Part shown: positions 1 to 5,946 of the stretch, piece by piece
Layout of the letters: each line of letters opens with the position of its first letter
Position numbering within the stretch: position 1 is the stretch's first letter
DNA from: Faecalicatena sp.
GTDB lineage: Bacteria; Bacillota; Clostridia; Lachnospirales; Lachnospiraceae
Direction: 5' to 3'
DNA: 6,575 nt
Assembly (NCBI GenBank): GCA_009774255.1
Contig: VSNK01000070.1
Location: forward strand, 1 to 6,575
Position numbers and translations under genes: made by a program
Notes under the pieces: model-generated
Told to the model about the DNA's origin: nothing
The model's input: the letters and a program-made list of their open reading frames with translations, nothing else
Databases searched by the model: none

Positions 1-413
1 CCCGCCCACCCGCGTATGCCCTGCACCTCCGGATGGCTTGGATCGCCGATGATGACGATAAACCTTTCCTCTTCACTCTCCCTTCGGACTATGTTGTGGA
101 TCTTCTTTACATAAGGACAGGTGGCATCCACAACGGAAATGTGTTTTTCCGCCAGCTTGTCATAGATCCGCTTTTCCACGCCGTGGGAGCGGATAATGAC
201 GGTTCCCTCGCTGATGGCATCCAGTTCTTCCTCGGTGCGGAGGACCACCGCCCCCCGCGCCTCGATATCCTTGATGACTTCCTCGTTGTGGATGATCGGA
301 CCGTAGGTATAGATTCTTTCACTTCCGTGCCGGTCCAGCTCCTGATACACCGTATCCACGGCACGCTTAACGCCGAAACAAAAGCCGGCGGTCTTTGCTG
401 TTTTTACTTTCAT
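1..413 (-). CDS. ispH: 4-hydroxy-3-methylbut-2-enyl diphosphate reductase, N-terminal part (runs off the left edge)
   Basis: IspH (LytB) is the cytosolic iron-sulfur enzyme of the last step of the MEP isoprenoid pathway; it reduces HMBPP to IPP and DMAPP. Reading the minus strand from the ATG at 413 gives 137 codons before the window ends. Visible family motifs are AGFCFGVKRAV with cluster ligand Cys12, the IHNEEVI block with His42, RSHGV with His77, DATCPYVKKI with the second ligand Cys99, and GDPSHPEVQG with His127. The third cluster cysteine lies beyond the edge. The start is supported by AGAAGG at 421-426, 7 nt upstream. The gene follows the cmk stop by 42 bp, with no terminator seen, so co-transcription is likely. 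In many Clostridia this gene is fused to, or followed by, ribosomal protein S1 domains; that cannot be tested here. The family assignment is very secure. Confidence 0.96.
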   Translation of the reverse strand, partial: MKVKTAKTAGFCFGVKRAVDTVYQELDRHGSERIYTYGPIIHNEEVIKDIEARGAVVLRTEEELDAISEGTVIIRSHGVEKRIYDKLAEKHISVVDATCPYVKKIHNIVRRESEEERFIVIIGDPSHPEVQGIRGWA

Positions 414-455
414 AGCTTTTCCTTCTATGCGCTGTCCTGTTCCGGGCAGTTCCCC

Positions 456-1112
456 TTATCCGCATAATTGTATGATCATTTCCACCACTTCCGGTATCGT
501 CATATCCGAACTGTCCACCAGTATGGCATCCTCCGCCTGTCTAAGCGGTGCGGTCTCCCGATTCATGTCACGCATATCACGCTCCCGGATATCCTTTACG
601 ATTTCCTTGTAATCACAGGAAGTACCTTTCTCTTTCAGCTCCTGATATCTGCGCTTCGCGCGGGTCTCTACACTGGCTGTCAGGTAAATCTTCACATCTG
701 CGTTCGGAAGAATGTTGGTACCGATATCCCTGCCGTCCATGATCACATCCTTTTCCCTTGCCAGGGAACGCTGCAGTTCCAGAAGTCTTTCCCTCACCTC
801 AGGAATCGGCGAGATCATAGATGCCATGTTGCCTGCTTCCTCGGTTCGAAGCTTTGACGTAATATTTTCTCCATTCAGATAGACCTGCTGGGCTCCATCC
901 TGATAACGGATGCCCACCTCCGCCTCCCGGGCGGCGGAGGTGATCTTCTCCGTTTCCTCCGCAGCAATCCCTTTTTCCAGAAAGTAGACTGCCAGCGCCC
1001 GATACATGGCGCCGGTATCTACGTAGACATATCCCTTCTCCTTTGCCACCAGCCTGGCAATGGTGCTCTTTCCCGCGCCTGCCGGGCCGTCAATGGCCAC
1101 ATTATATCCCAT
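456..1112 (-). CDS. cmk: (d)CMP kinase (cytidylate kinase)
   Basis: Phosphorylates CMP and dCMP to the diphosphates using ATP, in cytosolic pyrimidine nucleotide synthesis and salvage. The 218-residue product is of normal length for bacterial Cmk. It shows the P-loop GPAGAGKST (residues 9-17), the DTGAMYRAL block (32-40) involved in nucleotide binding, LRTEEAGNMAS (88-98) of the CMP-binding insert, DGRDIGT (126-132), ADVKIYLTAS (138-147), and the lid arginines followed by AEDAILVDSS near the C-terminus (193-202). An excellent AGGAGG site at 1119-1124 sits 6 nt before the ATG. Upstream, the 134-bp gap to the flavoprotein stop is almost wholly filled by a palindromic repeat (1138-1264), so the cmk ribosome-binding site lies just outside that element. 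ispH follows after 42 bp. Nothing looks damaged. Confidence 0.97.
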   Translation of the reverse strand: MGYNVAIDGPAGAGKSTIARLVAKEKGYVYVDTGAMYRALAVYFLEKGIAAEETEKITSAAREAEVGIRYQDGAQQVYLNGENITSKLRTEEAGNMASMISPIPEVRERLLELQRSLAREKDVIMDGRDIGTNILPNADVKIYLTASVETRAKRRYQELKEKGTSCDYKEIVKDIRERDMRDMNRETAPLRQAEDAILVDSSDMTIPEVVEMIIQLCG

Positions 1113-1118
1113 CCTTAT

Positions 1119-1124
1119 CCTCCT
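1119..1124 (-). promoter_or_regulatory. Strong ribosome-binding site of cmk
   Basis: On the minus strand this is a perfect AGGAGG, 6 nt before the cmk ATG at 1112. It lies only 13 bp beyond the left end of the palindromic repeat (1138), so repeat hairpins in the mRNA would form immediately upstream of it without covering it. Confidence 0.85.
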
Positions 1125-1137
1125 CCCATCAACCAGT

Positions 1138-1173
1138 TATACTGCACGCCAGATAAATCTGCCGCACAGTATA
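1138..1173. repeat. Imperfect palindrome forming the left end of repeat copy 1
   Basis: A 36-bp imperfect palindrome: a 7-bp outer stem (TATACTG/CAGTATA), an internal mismatched zone, then CAGAT-AA-ATCTG at the centre. It has no counterpart beside copy 2, where oadA coding sequence occupies that side. It is either a terminal part lost or never present at copy 2, or a separate related palindrome. There is no T-run after it on the minus strand, so it is not an obvious terminator. Confidence 0.6.
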
Positions 1174-1264
1174 ACATGATGCGCACAGCCGCATAAGGAA
1201 ATATGCCGCTTCGCGGCTGTGGCTGGCGCAATACTCACGGCAGATTTCATCGGCCGTGAGTATA
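1138..1264 (+). repeat. Dispersed palindromic repeat, copy 1 (MITE/REP-like)
   Basis: Positions 1181-1264 match the inverted copy at 4411-4494 at 76 of 84 positions, with no gaps. Three palindromes follow one another. The left one (1138-1173) is imperfect, with outer arms TATACTG and CAGTATA and an inner CAGAT/ATCTG stem. The central one has a 9-bp stem CACAGCCGC (1184-1192) / GCGGCTGTG (1213-1221), with a competing inner hairpin GCCGC-TTC-GCGGC (1205-1217). The right one has a perfect 11-bp stem ATACTCACGGC (1231-1241) / GCCGTGAGTAT (1253-1263) around an 11-nt loop. The left palindrome resembles the reverse complement of the right one: both contain TATACT, CACG and AAATCTGCCG in that order. 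The ends are therefore inverted relative to each other, as in a MITE or REPIN. The element fills the flavoprotein-cmk gap and carries the flavoprotein stop codon. It has no coding capacity. The 84-bp core is certain; the extension to 1138 is inference. Confidence 0.85.
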
Positions 1265-2503
1265 TATACTGTTTCCTGCCGCGTATCCTGTGGACCAGGC
1301 GATCTGCAGGTTAAATCCCCCCGTCACCGCATCCAGATCCAGCACTTCCCCGGCAAAGTATAGATTTTTCACATGCCTGGATTCCATGGTACCCGGATCT
1401 ACGTCCTTCACACTGACCCCGCCTCTGGTGATAATCGCCTCCTGAAATCCCCGTAGCCCTGTCAAGGTCATCCGAAAGTCTTTCATCAGCGCTGCAAATC
1501 GGTGCCTCTCCTCTCTGGAAATCTCATTCACCTTTTTTTCCGGAGAAATCCCGCTGAGTTCAATCATAACAGGTTTCAATTTAGCAGGAAACAGCTTGTC
1601 AAGCGCATTTTTGAACTGCTTGTTTTTCTGCTCCTCAAAGTCCCGCAGTATCCGCTGATCCAACTGCTCCATTGTCAGGGCAGGTTTCAAGTCAACTTTA
1701 AGCACCAGTTCCGTTTCCTGTCCCTTTTTTGTCCCCAGCTTTTTTCCGACCACACTGCTGGCACTGAGGATGATCGGACCGCTGACTCCATAATGAGTAA
1801 ACAGCATTTCCCCGAACTCTTCATACAGCTTTTTCTTTCCCTGATACACTGCCGCCGTCACATTGCGGAGAGAAAGCCCCTGTAATTCTTTGGCATACCA
1901 CTCCCTTACTTCCATAGGGACAAGAGAAGGCGAGGTTTCCGTCACTCGATGCCCCAGTTTTTCTGCAAAACGGTACCCGTCCCCCGTACTCCCGGTGGAC
2001 GGATAGGAAAGTCCTCCCGTAGCAATGACGCATGCGTCCCCTCCTGCCTTTTTTCCATTTTCAAAAAGAAGGGAGGAAAATGTATGTTCTTCTTTCAGCA
2101 CCGCTTTCACTTCACTATGCAGATGGATCTGCACACCAAGCCGTTCCATCTCTCTCTCCAACACACGGATGACGTCCGAAGAATGATCCGAGGCCGGAAA
2201 AACACGATTCCCACGCTCCACCTTAATCCGCAGGCCCAGACTCTCAAAATAAGCCATTGTCTGTTCATTGGTAAATCCACAAAATGCACTGTAAAGAAAT
2301 TTGGGATTGCTGACTACGGAGGAGAACAGCGTATCCATGTCACAGGCATTGGTCAGGTTACATCGGCCCTTGCCTGTGATAAACAGCTTCTTTCCGAGCT
2401 TCTCATTTTTTTCATATACATGGACTTCGTGTCCGTTCCCGGCTGCCGCGATGGCCGCCATCATTCCGGCAGCCCCGCCGCCTACGATCAATACTTTACC
2501 CAT
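1247..2503 (-). CDS. NAD(P)/FAD-dependent oxidoreductase, HI0933/YhiN/BaiN-like flavoprotein
   Basis: A 418-residue flavoprotein of the HI0933-like family (E. coli YhiN; clostridial BaiN is a member). The N-terminal dinucleotide-binding fold shows GGGAAG (residues 8-13), with Glu31 placed to hold the FAD ribose, then the family signature GKKLFITGKGRCNLTN (37-52). ATGGLSYPSTGSTGDGY (161-177) follows, then GEMLFTHYGVSGPIIL (231-246). The C-terminal FAD motif is YFAGEVLDLDAVTGGFNLQIAW (382-403). The physiological substrate of most members is unknown; a role in bile-acid metabolism is known only for particular relatives and should not be assumed. The ATG lies 1 nt after the upstream peptidase stop (TGA-T-ATG), and only a weak GAGAG-type site is visible, so translation is probably coupled. 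Oddly, the last five residues (YTHGR, 414-418) and the TGA lie inside the dispersed repeat, so the C-terminal tail is repeat-derived. The fold itself ends before that point and looks intact. Confidence 0.95.
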   Translation of the reverse strand: MGKVLIVGGGAAGMMAAIAAAGNGHEVHVYEKNEKLGKKLFITGKGRCNLTNACDMDTLFSSVVSNPKFLYSAFCGFTNEQTMAYFESLGLRIKVERGNRVFPASDHSSDVIRVLEREMERLGVQIHLHSEVKAVLKEEHTFSSLLFENGKKAGGDACVIATGGLSYPSTGSTGDGYRFAEKLGHRVTETSPSLVPMEVREWYAKELQGLSLRNVTAAVYQGKKKLYEEFGEMLFTHYGVSGPIILSASSVVGKKLGTKKGQETELVLKVDLKPALTMEQLDQRILRDFEEQKNKQFKNALDKLFPAKLKPVMIELSGISPEKKVNEISREERHRFAALMKDFRMTLTGLRGFQEAIITRGGVSVKDVDPGTMESRHVKNLYFAGEVLDLDAVTGGFNLQIAWSTGYAAGNSIYTHGR

Positions 2504-2504
2504 A

Positions 2505-4298
2505 TCATATCTCTCTTGTATAGTTTTTCAGCCAGCTTCTTTCTTCCTCTGTGAGATGCGGGCCGATCTTTTCATATACCTTTTGATGATAATCATTGAG
2601 AAATCCCTTCTCCTGTTCCGTCATCTGCTCCGGATCGATGGCATCCAGGTCAATGGGCACGAATGTCAAGATTTCAAACTGCAGAAACTGCCCATATTCG
2701 TTCTTTTCTCCCTCTGAAACCATCAATTCATTTTCGATACGGATTCCATGAGAACCTTCTATATAAATCCCTGGTTCGTCCGTGATCACCATATTGACCT
2801 CCAGAGCCGGATATTTCGACTTCCCCGGCACCTTTTTCCAGTGGAAGTTGACCGGCGGCTCATGGATATTTCCCAGATATCCGACCCCATGGCCGGTTCC
2901 ATGGTTATAGTTGAGCCCTTGTCTCCAGAACGGCTCTCTTGCGGCATAATCCAGAGTCATTCCCGTACAGCCCTGCAGGAATCTGGCATAGGCAAGATGA
3001 AGCATAGAACACACAACGGTTGTGAAATGCTTCCTCTCCTCCTCGGTGATCTCCCCCAAAGCAACGGTCCGCGTGATATCCGTGGACCCTTCATAATAGT
3101 GTCCGCCGGTATCTGTCAGGAACAATCCCTCTGTCTTCAGCTCCACATTCGTCTCCGGCGTAGACGAATAGTGCGCGCATGCCGCATGCTCTTTGTAGGC
3201 ACAGATCGGCCCGAAGCTTGGTCCCAGGAAATGCTCCTGCATTCCCCGCAGTTCTTCCAGCTTGGCGGACGCGCTCAGCTCCGTAATCGTCTCTTTTCCG
3301 ATATTCGTCTTGAGCCAGTACATGAATTTTGTATGGGCGATGCCGTCTTTTATATGAGCATTTCGGATGTTTTCCGCCTCCACCGCATTCTTCACACATT
3401 TCATCAGCACGATCGGGTTTTCCGTCCGGACTTTCGGAACATCTACGGGAATATTGCTGAATAGGGCATAGTTCATCTGTTCCGGATCCAGCATCACAGT
3501 CTGCTCTTTCGTAAAAGTCTTCACGCGCTCATAGACTGCCTCATATGGACAAAGGGTCACATGATTTTTCCGGAAATGTGTACGGAGCTCTTCTGAAAAC
3601 TTCCGTTCATCCGCATACAGCTCTACCCCGTGCTTTTGAATGACCGCATAGGAAAGGAGCAGCGGAAAATATTCGACGTCATTTCCGCGGATATTCAGGA
3701 GCCATCCGATATCGTCCAGGCTGGTAACTACGAAAACATCCGCTCCCTTTTCTTCCATATCCTTCCGTACCCGCTCCAGTTTTTTTTCTACGGTCTCTCC
3801 GGCATATCGAATATCCAGCAAAAATGCCGGCTTTTCCGAAAGGGGCGGGCGGTTTTCCCAGATAGCCTCTACAAGATCCAGGTCATACCGCACACTTCCG
3901 CCCTTGCCTTCCGCGATCTTTGCGTATTCCTGTCCCTTTGCCACCCCCACCGTACGTCCGTCAAATCCGATCACACCTTGATCAGGCAATTCCTGTTTTA
4001 AAAATTCTTCAATCGTGGGCACTCCCGGCTCCCCTATCTTCTGCTGGATGATGCCGCTTCCCTTCAATTCCTGCGCCGCCTGGATAAAGTATCTTCCGTC
4101 CGTCCATAGAAAAGCTCTGTCCTGCAGAACTACCGCCGTTCCTGCGGAGCCGGTAAAGCCTGTGAGAAATTTTCTTGCTTTGAAATGCTCCCCTACATAC
4201 TCACTCTCGTGATAATCTGCCGTTGGGACAACATAAATCTGTATCCCCTGCTTCTTCATCAGTGCCTGAAGCTTCTGAATTCTTTCCCGAACCGTCAT
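2505..4298 (-). CDS. Aminopeptidase P-family (Xaa-Pro) metallopeptidase, M24B
   Basis: A 597-residue peptidase, close to the length of the large three-domain aminopeptidase P enzymes. These are predicted cytosolic dinuclear-metal enzymes that remove an N-terminal residue preceding proline. Residues 1 to about 130 and about 150-300 form two creatinase-like N-terminal domains. The pita-bread catalytic domain spans about 305-530, with a C-terminal extension to 597. All five expected metal ligands are visible: Asp396 (LTDTGG), Asp407 (STDITR), His470 (NHGTGHGVG), Glu508 (TDEPGIY) and Glu522 (GIRIENE). There is no signal peptide. The ATG at 4298 was chosen because AAGGAG (4308-4313) lies 9 nt upstream. 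A longer reading from a TTG at 4322 would place the start inside the likely -10 box. It is the first gene of the left-hand unit, and its stop is 1 nt from the flavoprotein start. Exact substrate preference cannot be read from sequence. Confidence 0.95.
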   Translation of the reverse strand: MTVRERIQKLQALMKKQGIQIYVVPTADYHESEYVGEHFKARKFLTGFTGSAGTAVVLQDRAFLWTDGRYFIQAAQELKGSGIIQQKIGEPGVPTIEEFLKQELPDQGVIGFDGRTVGVAKGQEYAKIAEGKGGSVRYDLDLVEAIWENRPPLSEKPAFLLDIRYAGETVEKKLERVRKDMEEKGADVFVVTSLDDIGWLLNIRGNDVEYFPLLLSYAVIQKHGVELYADERKFSEELRTHFRKNHVTLCPYEAVYERVKTFTKEQTVMLDPEQMNYALFSNIPVDVPKVRTENPIVLMKCVKNAVEAENIRNAHIKDGIAHTKFMYWLKTNIGKETITELSASAKLEELRGMQEHFLGPSFGPICAYKEHAACAHYSSTPETNVELKTEGLFLTDTGGHYYEGSTDITRTVALGEITEEERKHFTTVVCSMLHLAYARFLQGCTGMTLDYAAREPFWRQGLNYNHGTGHGVGYLGNIHEPPVNFHWKKVPGKSKYPALEVNMVITDEPGIYIEGSHGIRIENELMVSEGEKNEYGQFLQFEILTFVPIDLDAIDPEQMTEQEKGFLNDYHQKVYEKIGPHLTEEERSWLKNYTREI

Positions 4299-4307
4299 TC
4301 TATTTTG

Positions 4308-4313
4308 CTCCTT
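4308..4313 (-). promoter_or_regulatory. Ribosome-binding site that fixes the peptidase start
   Basis: AAGGAG on the minus strand, 9 nt upstream of the ATG at 4298. It lies inside the longer reading frame that opens with a TTG at 4322, which has no comparable site of its own. This argues for the 597-residue product rather than 605. Confidence 0.8.
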
Positions 4314-4321
4314 TATTCCCA

Positions 4322-4350
4322 ATTATAAGTTCGTTTTTATACCTATACGG
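4322..4350 (-). promoter_or_regulatory. Likely sigma-A promoter of the peptidase-flavoprotein-cmk-ispH unit
   Basis: A perfect TATAAT (4322-4327 on the minus strand) lies just downstream of the terminator that ends the oadA unit and about 24 nt before the peptidase ATG. Transcription starting about 7 nt after it would give a short leader holding the AAGGAG site. The -35 region is poor: no good TTGACA match occurs at 16-18 nt spacing, and no TG extension precedes the -10 box. The location and -10 box are convincing; the exact start is not. Confidence 0.45.
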
Positions 4351-4403
4351 AAAAAAGCCGAAGCCGCTTTTCATGTGGAGGAAACCGGCCCCGGCTCTTT
4401 TTT
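4351..4403 (-). terminator. Rho-independent terminator after oadA (possibly bidirectional)
   Basis: On the minus strand, AGCCGGGGCC (4387-4396) pairs with GGCTTCGGCT (4356-4365), a 10-bp stem including two G-T pairs. Some further pairing is possible inside the loop. It is followed by TTTTTT (4351-4356). The other side carries TTTTTT on the plus strand (4398-4403), so the structure could act in both directions, although no plus-strand gene faces it. It lies downstream of repeat copy 2 and directly upstream of the peptidase promoter, and so separates the two transcription units. Confidence 0.8.
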
Positions 4404-4410
4404 CATATTC

Positions 4411-4494
4411 TATACTCACGGCCGATGAAATCTGCCGTGAGTATCGCACCTACCGCAGCCGCAAAGCGGCATAATTCCTCATGCGGCTGTGCGC
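4411..4494 (-). repeat. Dispersed palindromic repeat, copy 2 (inverted relative to copy 1)
   Basis: The reverse complement matches 1181-1264 at 76 of 84 positions with no gap. The end nearest the peptidase holds the same 34 bases as copy 1, including the perfect 11-bp stem ATACTCACGGC (4412-4422) / GCCGTGAGTAT (4434-4444). Four of the eight differences fall in the 10-bp linker between this hairpin and the central one. The central stem is weakened by an A-C mismatch, but the inner GCCGC-TTT-GCGGC hairpin is kept. The far edge lies in a perfect 12-bp palindrome CTGTGCGCACAG (4487-4498), just before the oadA stop (4504-4506). The additional left palindrome of copy 1 is absent. The repeat lies between the oadA stop and its terminator, so it should be transcribed as part of the oadA 3' untranslated region. 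Confidence 0.9.
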
Positions 4495-4503
4495 ACAGTA
4501 TCA

Positions 4504-5919
4504 TTATACCGGATAAGCACCATTCTCCGTATCCGCCACTTTCGCGTCTACTTTCGTCTGCTGAGCTTCCCTGTACTTGAAGAAATCGATTGCTACCTGC
4601 GGGAACAGAGCATAGCTGAGCACGTCCTCATCCTGCTGGATCCACTGTGCACATTCCTTGCGGAGTGTGTCCAGCTCGTCCGGAATCAGGTCTGCGGGCC
4701 GGCAGGTGATGATCTCCGCGTCTTCTCCGACAACCTTCTTCTGAATCTCCGGATTGAACGGCTTTACGGTCGCGCCGTACTTTCCGGTCAGCACGTCCTT
4801 TGTCTCCTTCGTCGCCATCTTGTAGCGTTCGCCCATCAATACATTGAATACGGCCTGGGTTCCTACGATCTGAGAAGACGGAGTAACCAGCGGCGGCTCT
4901 CCAAGGTCAGCCCTTACACGCGGCACTTCCTCCAGAACATCGTAGAACTTGTCTTCCGCGCCCTGCTCTTTGAGCTGGCTCGTCAGGTTGGACAGCATAC
5001 CGCCCGGTACCTGGTACAGAAGCGTCTTGATGTTGACGCCCATGTTCTTCGGATTGAGCAGGCCGCTTGCCAGCGCATCATCACGGATCGGACGGAAATA
5101 ATCTGCAATCTCTGCCAGCAGGTTCTGGTCCAGTCCGGTATCATACGGTGTTCCCTTGAAGGTCTCCACCATAACCTCCGTCGCCGGCTGAGATGTGCCC
5201 AGCGCGAACGGTGACATTGCGGTGTCGATGATATCCGCGCCTGCTTCGATGGATTTCAGATAGGTCATGGAGCCTACGCCGGACGTATAATGTGTATGCA
5301 TCTCGATCGGGATCTCTACCGCTTCCTTCAACGCGGTTACAAGCTCCGTCGCCTGATATGGGCAGAGAAGTCCTGCCATGTCCTTTACACAGATCGAATT
5401 CGCGCCCATCTCCTGAATTCTCTTTGCCAGATCCATCCAGTATTCCAGCGTGTAAGCGTCGCCCAGCGTGTAAGACATCGCAACCTGCGCATGTGCCTTT
5501 TCCTTGTTGGCTGCCGTTACTGCGGTCTGCAGGTTCCGGATATCGTTCATACAGTCGAAAATACGGATAATATCGATTCCATTTGCCGCGGATTTTTGTA
5601 CGAAATACTCTACCACATCATCGGCATAGGGGCGGTATCCCAGAATGTTCTGTCCGCGGAACAGCATCTGCAGCTTTGTGTTCTTAAAGCCATCGCGGAA
5701 CTTCCGGAGTCTCTCCCACGGATCTTCCTTCAGGAAACGTAAGGATGCGTCAAATGTAGCGCCGCCCCAGCACTCTACCGCGTGATATCCCACCTTGTCC
5801 ATCTTCTCTACGATCGGCAGCATCTGTTCTGTGGTCATTCTTGTAGCAATCAGAGACTGATGCGCGTCACGCAGAATAGTTTCTGTTATTTTCACTGGTT
5901 TTTTTACTACTTCTGCCAT
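4504..5919 (-). CDS. oadA: Oxaloacetate decarboxylase-type alpha subunit (carboxyltransferase)
   Basis: A 471-residue carboxyltransferase subunit. In the family it moves the carboxyl group from oxaloacetate (or a related 2-oxo acid) to biotin on a carrier protein, from which the membrane beta subunit releases CO2 while pumping sodium. Visible motifs are ETILRDAHQSL (13-23) with metal ligand Asp18, MLFRGQNILGYRPYADD (85-101), the VKDMAGLL block (178-185) with Lys179, the lysine carboxylated in this family, HTHYTSG (208-214) with metal ligands His208 and His210, QVPGGM (303-308) and TPSSQIVGTQAV (346-357). The protein ends after the conserved C-terminal domain, with no biotinyl AMKM motif, so the biotin carrier must be a separate protein, probably encoded upstream of oadB. 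The ATG at 5919 was chosen because GGAGG (5928-5932) lies 8 nt upstream; an in-frame ATG at 5934 overlaps that site. The gene is 27 bp from oadB. Pyruvate carboxylase subunit B is a close relative, but the adjoining beta subunit favours a decarboxylase. Confidence 0.94.
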   Translation of the reverse strand: MAEVVKKPVKITETILRDAHQSLIATRMTTEQMLPIVEKMDKVGYHAVECWGGATFDASLRFLKEDPWERLRKFRDGFKNTKLQMLFRGQNILGYRPYADDVVEYFVQKSAANGIDIIRIFDCMNDIRNLQTAVTAANKEKAHAQVAMSYTLGDAYTLEYWMDLAKRIQEMGANSICVKDMAGLLCPYQATELVTALKEAVEIPIEMHTHYTSGVGSMTYLKSIEAGADIIDTAMSPFALGTSQPATEVMVETFKGTPYDTGLDQNLLAEIADYFRPIRDDALASGLLNPKNMGVNIKTLLYQVPGGMLSNLTSQLKEQGAEDKFYDVLEEVPRVRADLGEPPLVTPSSQIVGTQAVFNVLMGERYKMATKETKDVLTGKYGATVKPFNPEIQKKVVGEDAEIITCRPADLIPDELDTLRKECAQWIQQDEDVLSYALFPQVAIDFFKYREAQQTKVDAKVADTENGAYPV

Positions 5920-5927
5920 TAATTTGT

Positions 5928-5932
5928 CCTCC
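5928..5932 (-). promoter_or_regulatory. Ribosome-binding site that fixes the oadA start
   Basis: GGAGG on the minus strand, 8 nt before the ATG at 5919 and within the 27-bp gap after oadB. The alternative ATG at 5932-5934 overlaps this site and has no ribosome-binding site of its own. Confidence 0.8.
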
Positions 5933-5946
5933 ATTTTACAACAGTT

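Noticed and set aside
1168..1173. TATACT in the left palindrome as a -10 box for cmk
   Set aside because: No acceptable -35 hexamer at 16-18 nt spacing, and the hexamer is an arm of the palindrome, so the resemblance is probably incidental.
1138..1264. Repeat copy 1 as a Rho-independent terminator
   Set aside because: Several strong stems, but no T-run follows any of them on the minus strand, and cmk continues in the same direction with a strong ribosome-binding site.
1138..1264. Palindromes as a CRISPR array
   Set aside because: The units differ in sequence and spacing, there are no repeated identical units with unique spacers, and no cas gene is present.
2748..3464. Plus-strand open frame of 238 codons
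   Set aside because: Antisense to the catalytic half of the peptidase. All five metal ligands are intact on the minus strand, and this frame has no family signal.
4223..4474. Plus-strand 83-codon frame crossing the terminator and repeat copy 2
   Set aside because: It overlaps the peptidase 5' end, promoter, terminator and repeat; no ribosome-binding site and no recognisable protein.
1181..4494. The two repeats as ends of a composite transposon
   Set aside because: The enclosed genes are an ordinary peptidase and flavoprotein with no transposase, the flavoprotein stop lies inside one repeat, and the gene order is a normal chromosomal context.
4489..5214. Plus-strand open frame of 241 codons
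   Set aside because: Antisense to oadA, with no recognisable domain and no ribosome-binding site; it begins inside the repeat and stop region.
5920..5934. Upstream in-frame ATG for oadA at 5934
   Set aside because: It overlaps the GGAGG site used by the ATG at 5919 and has no site of its own; the five extra residues are not part of the conserved start of the family.
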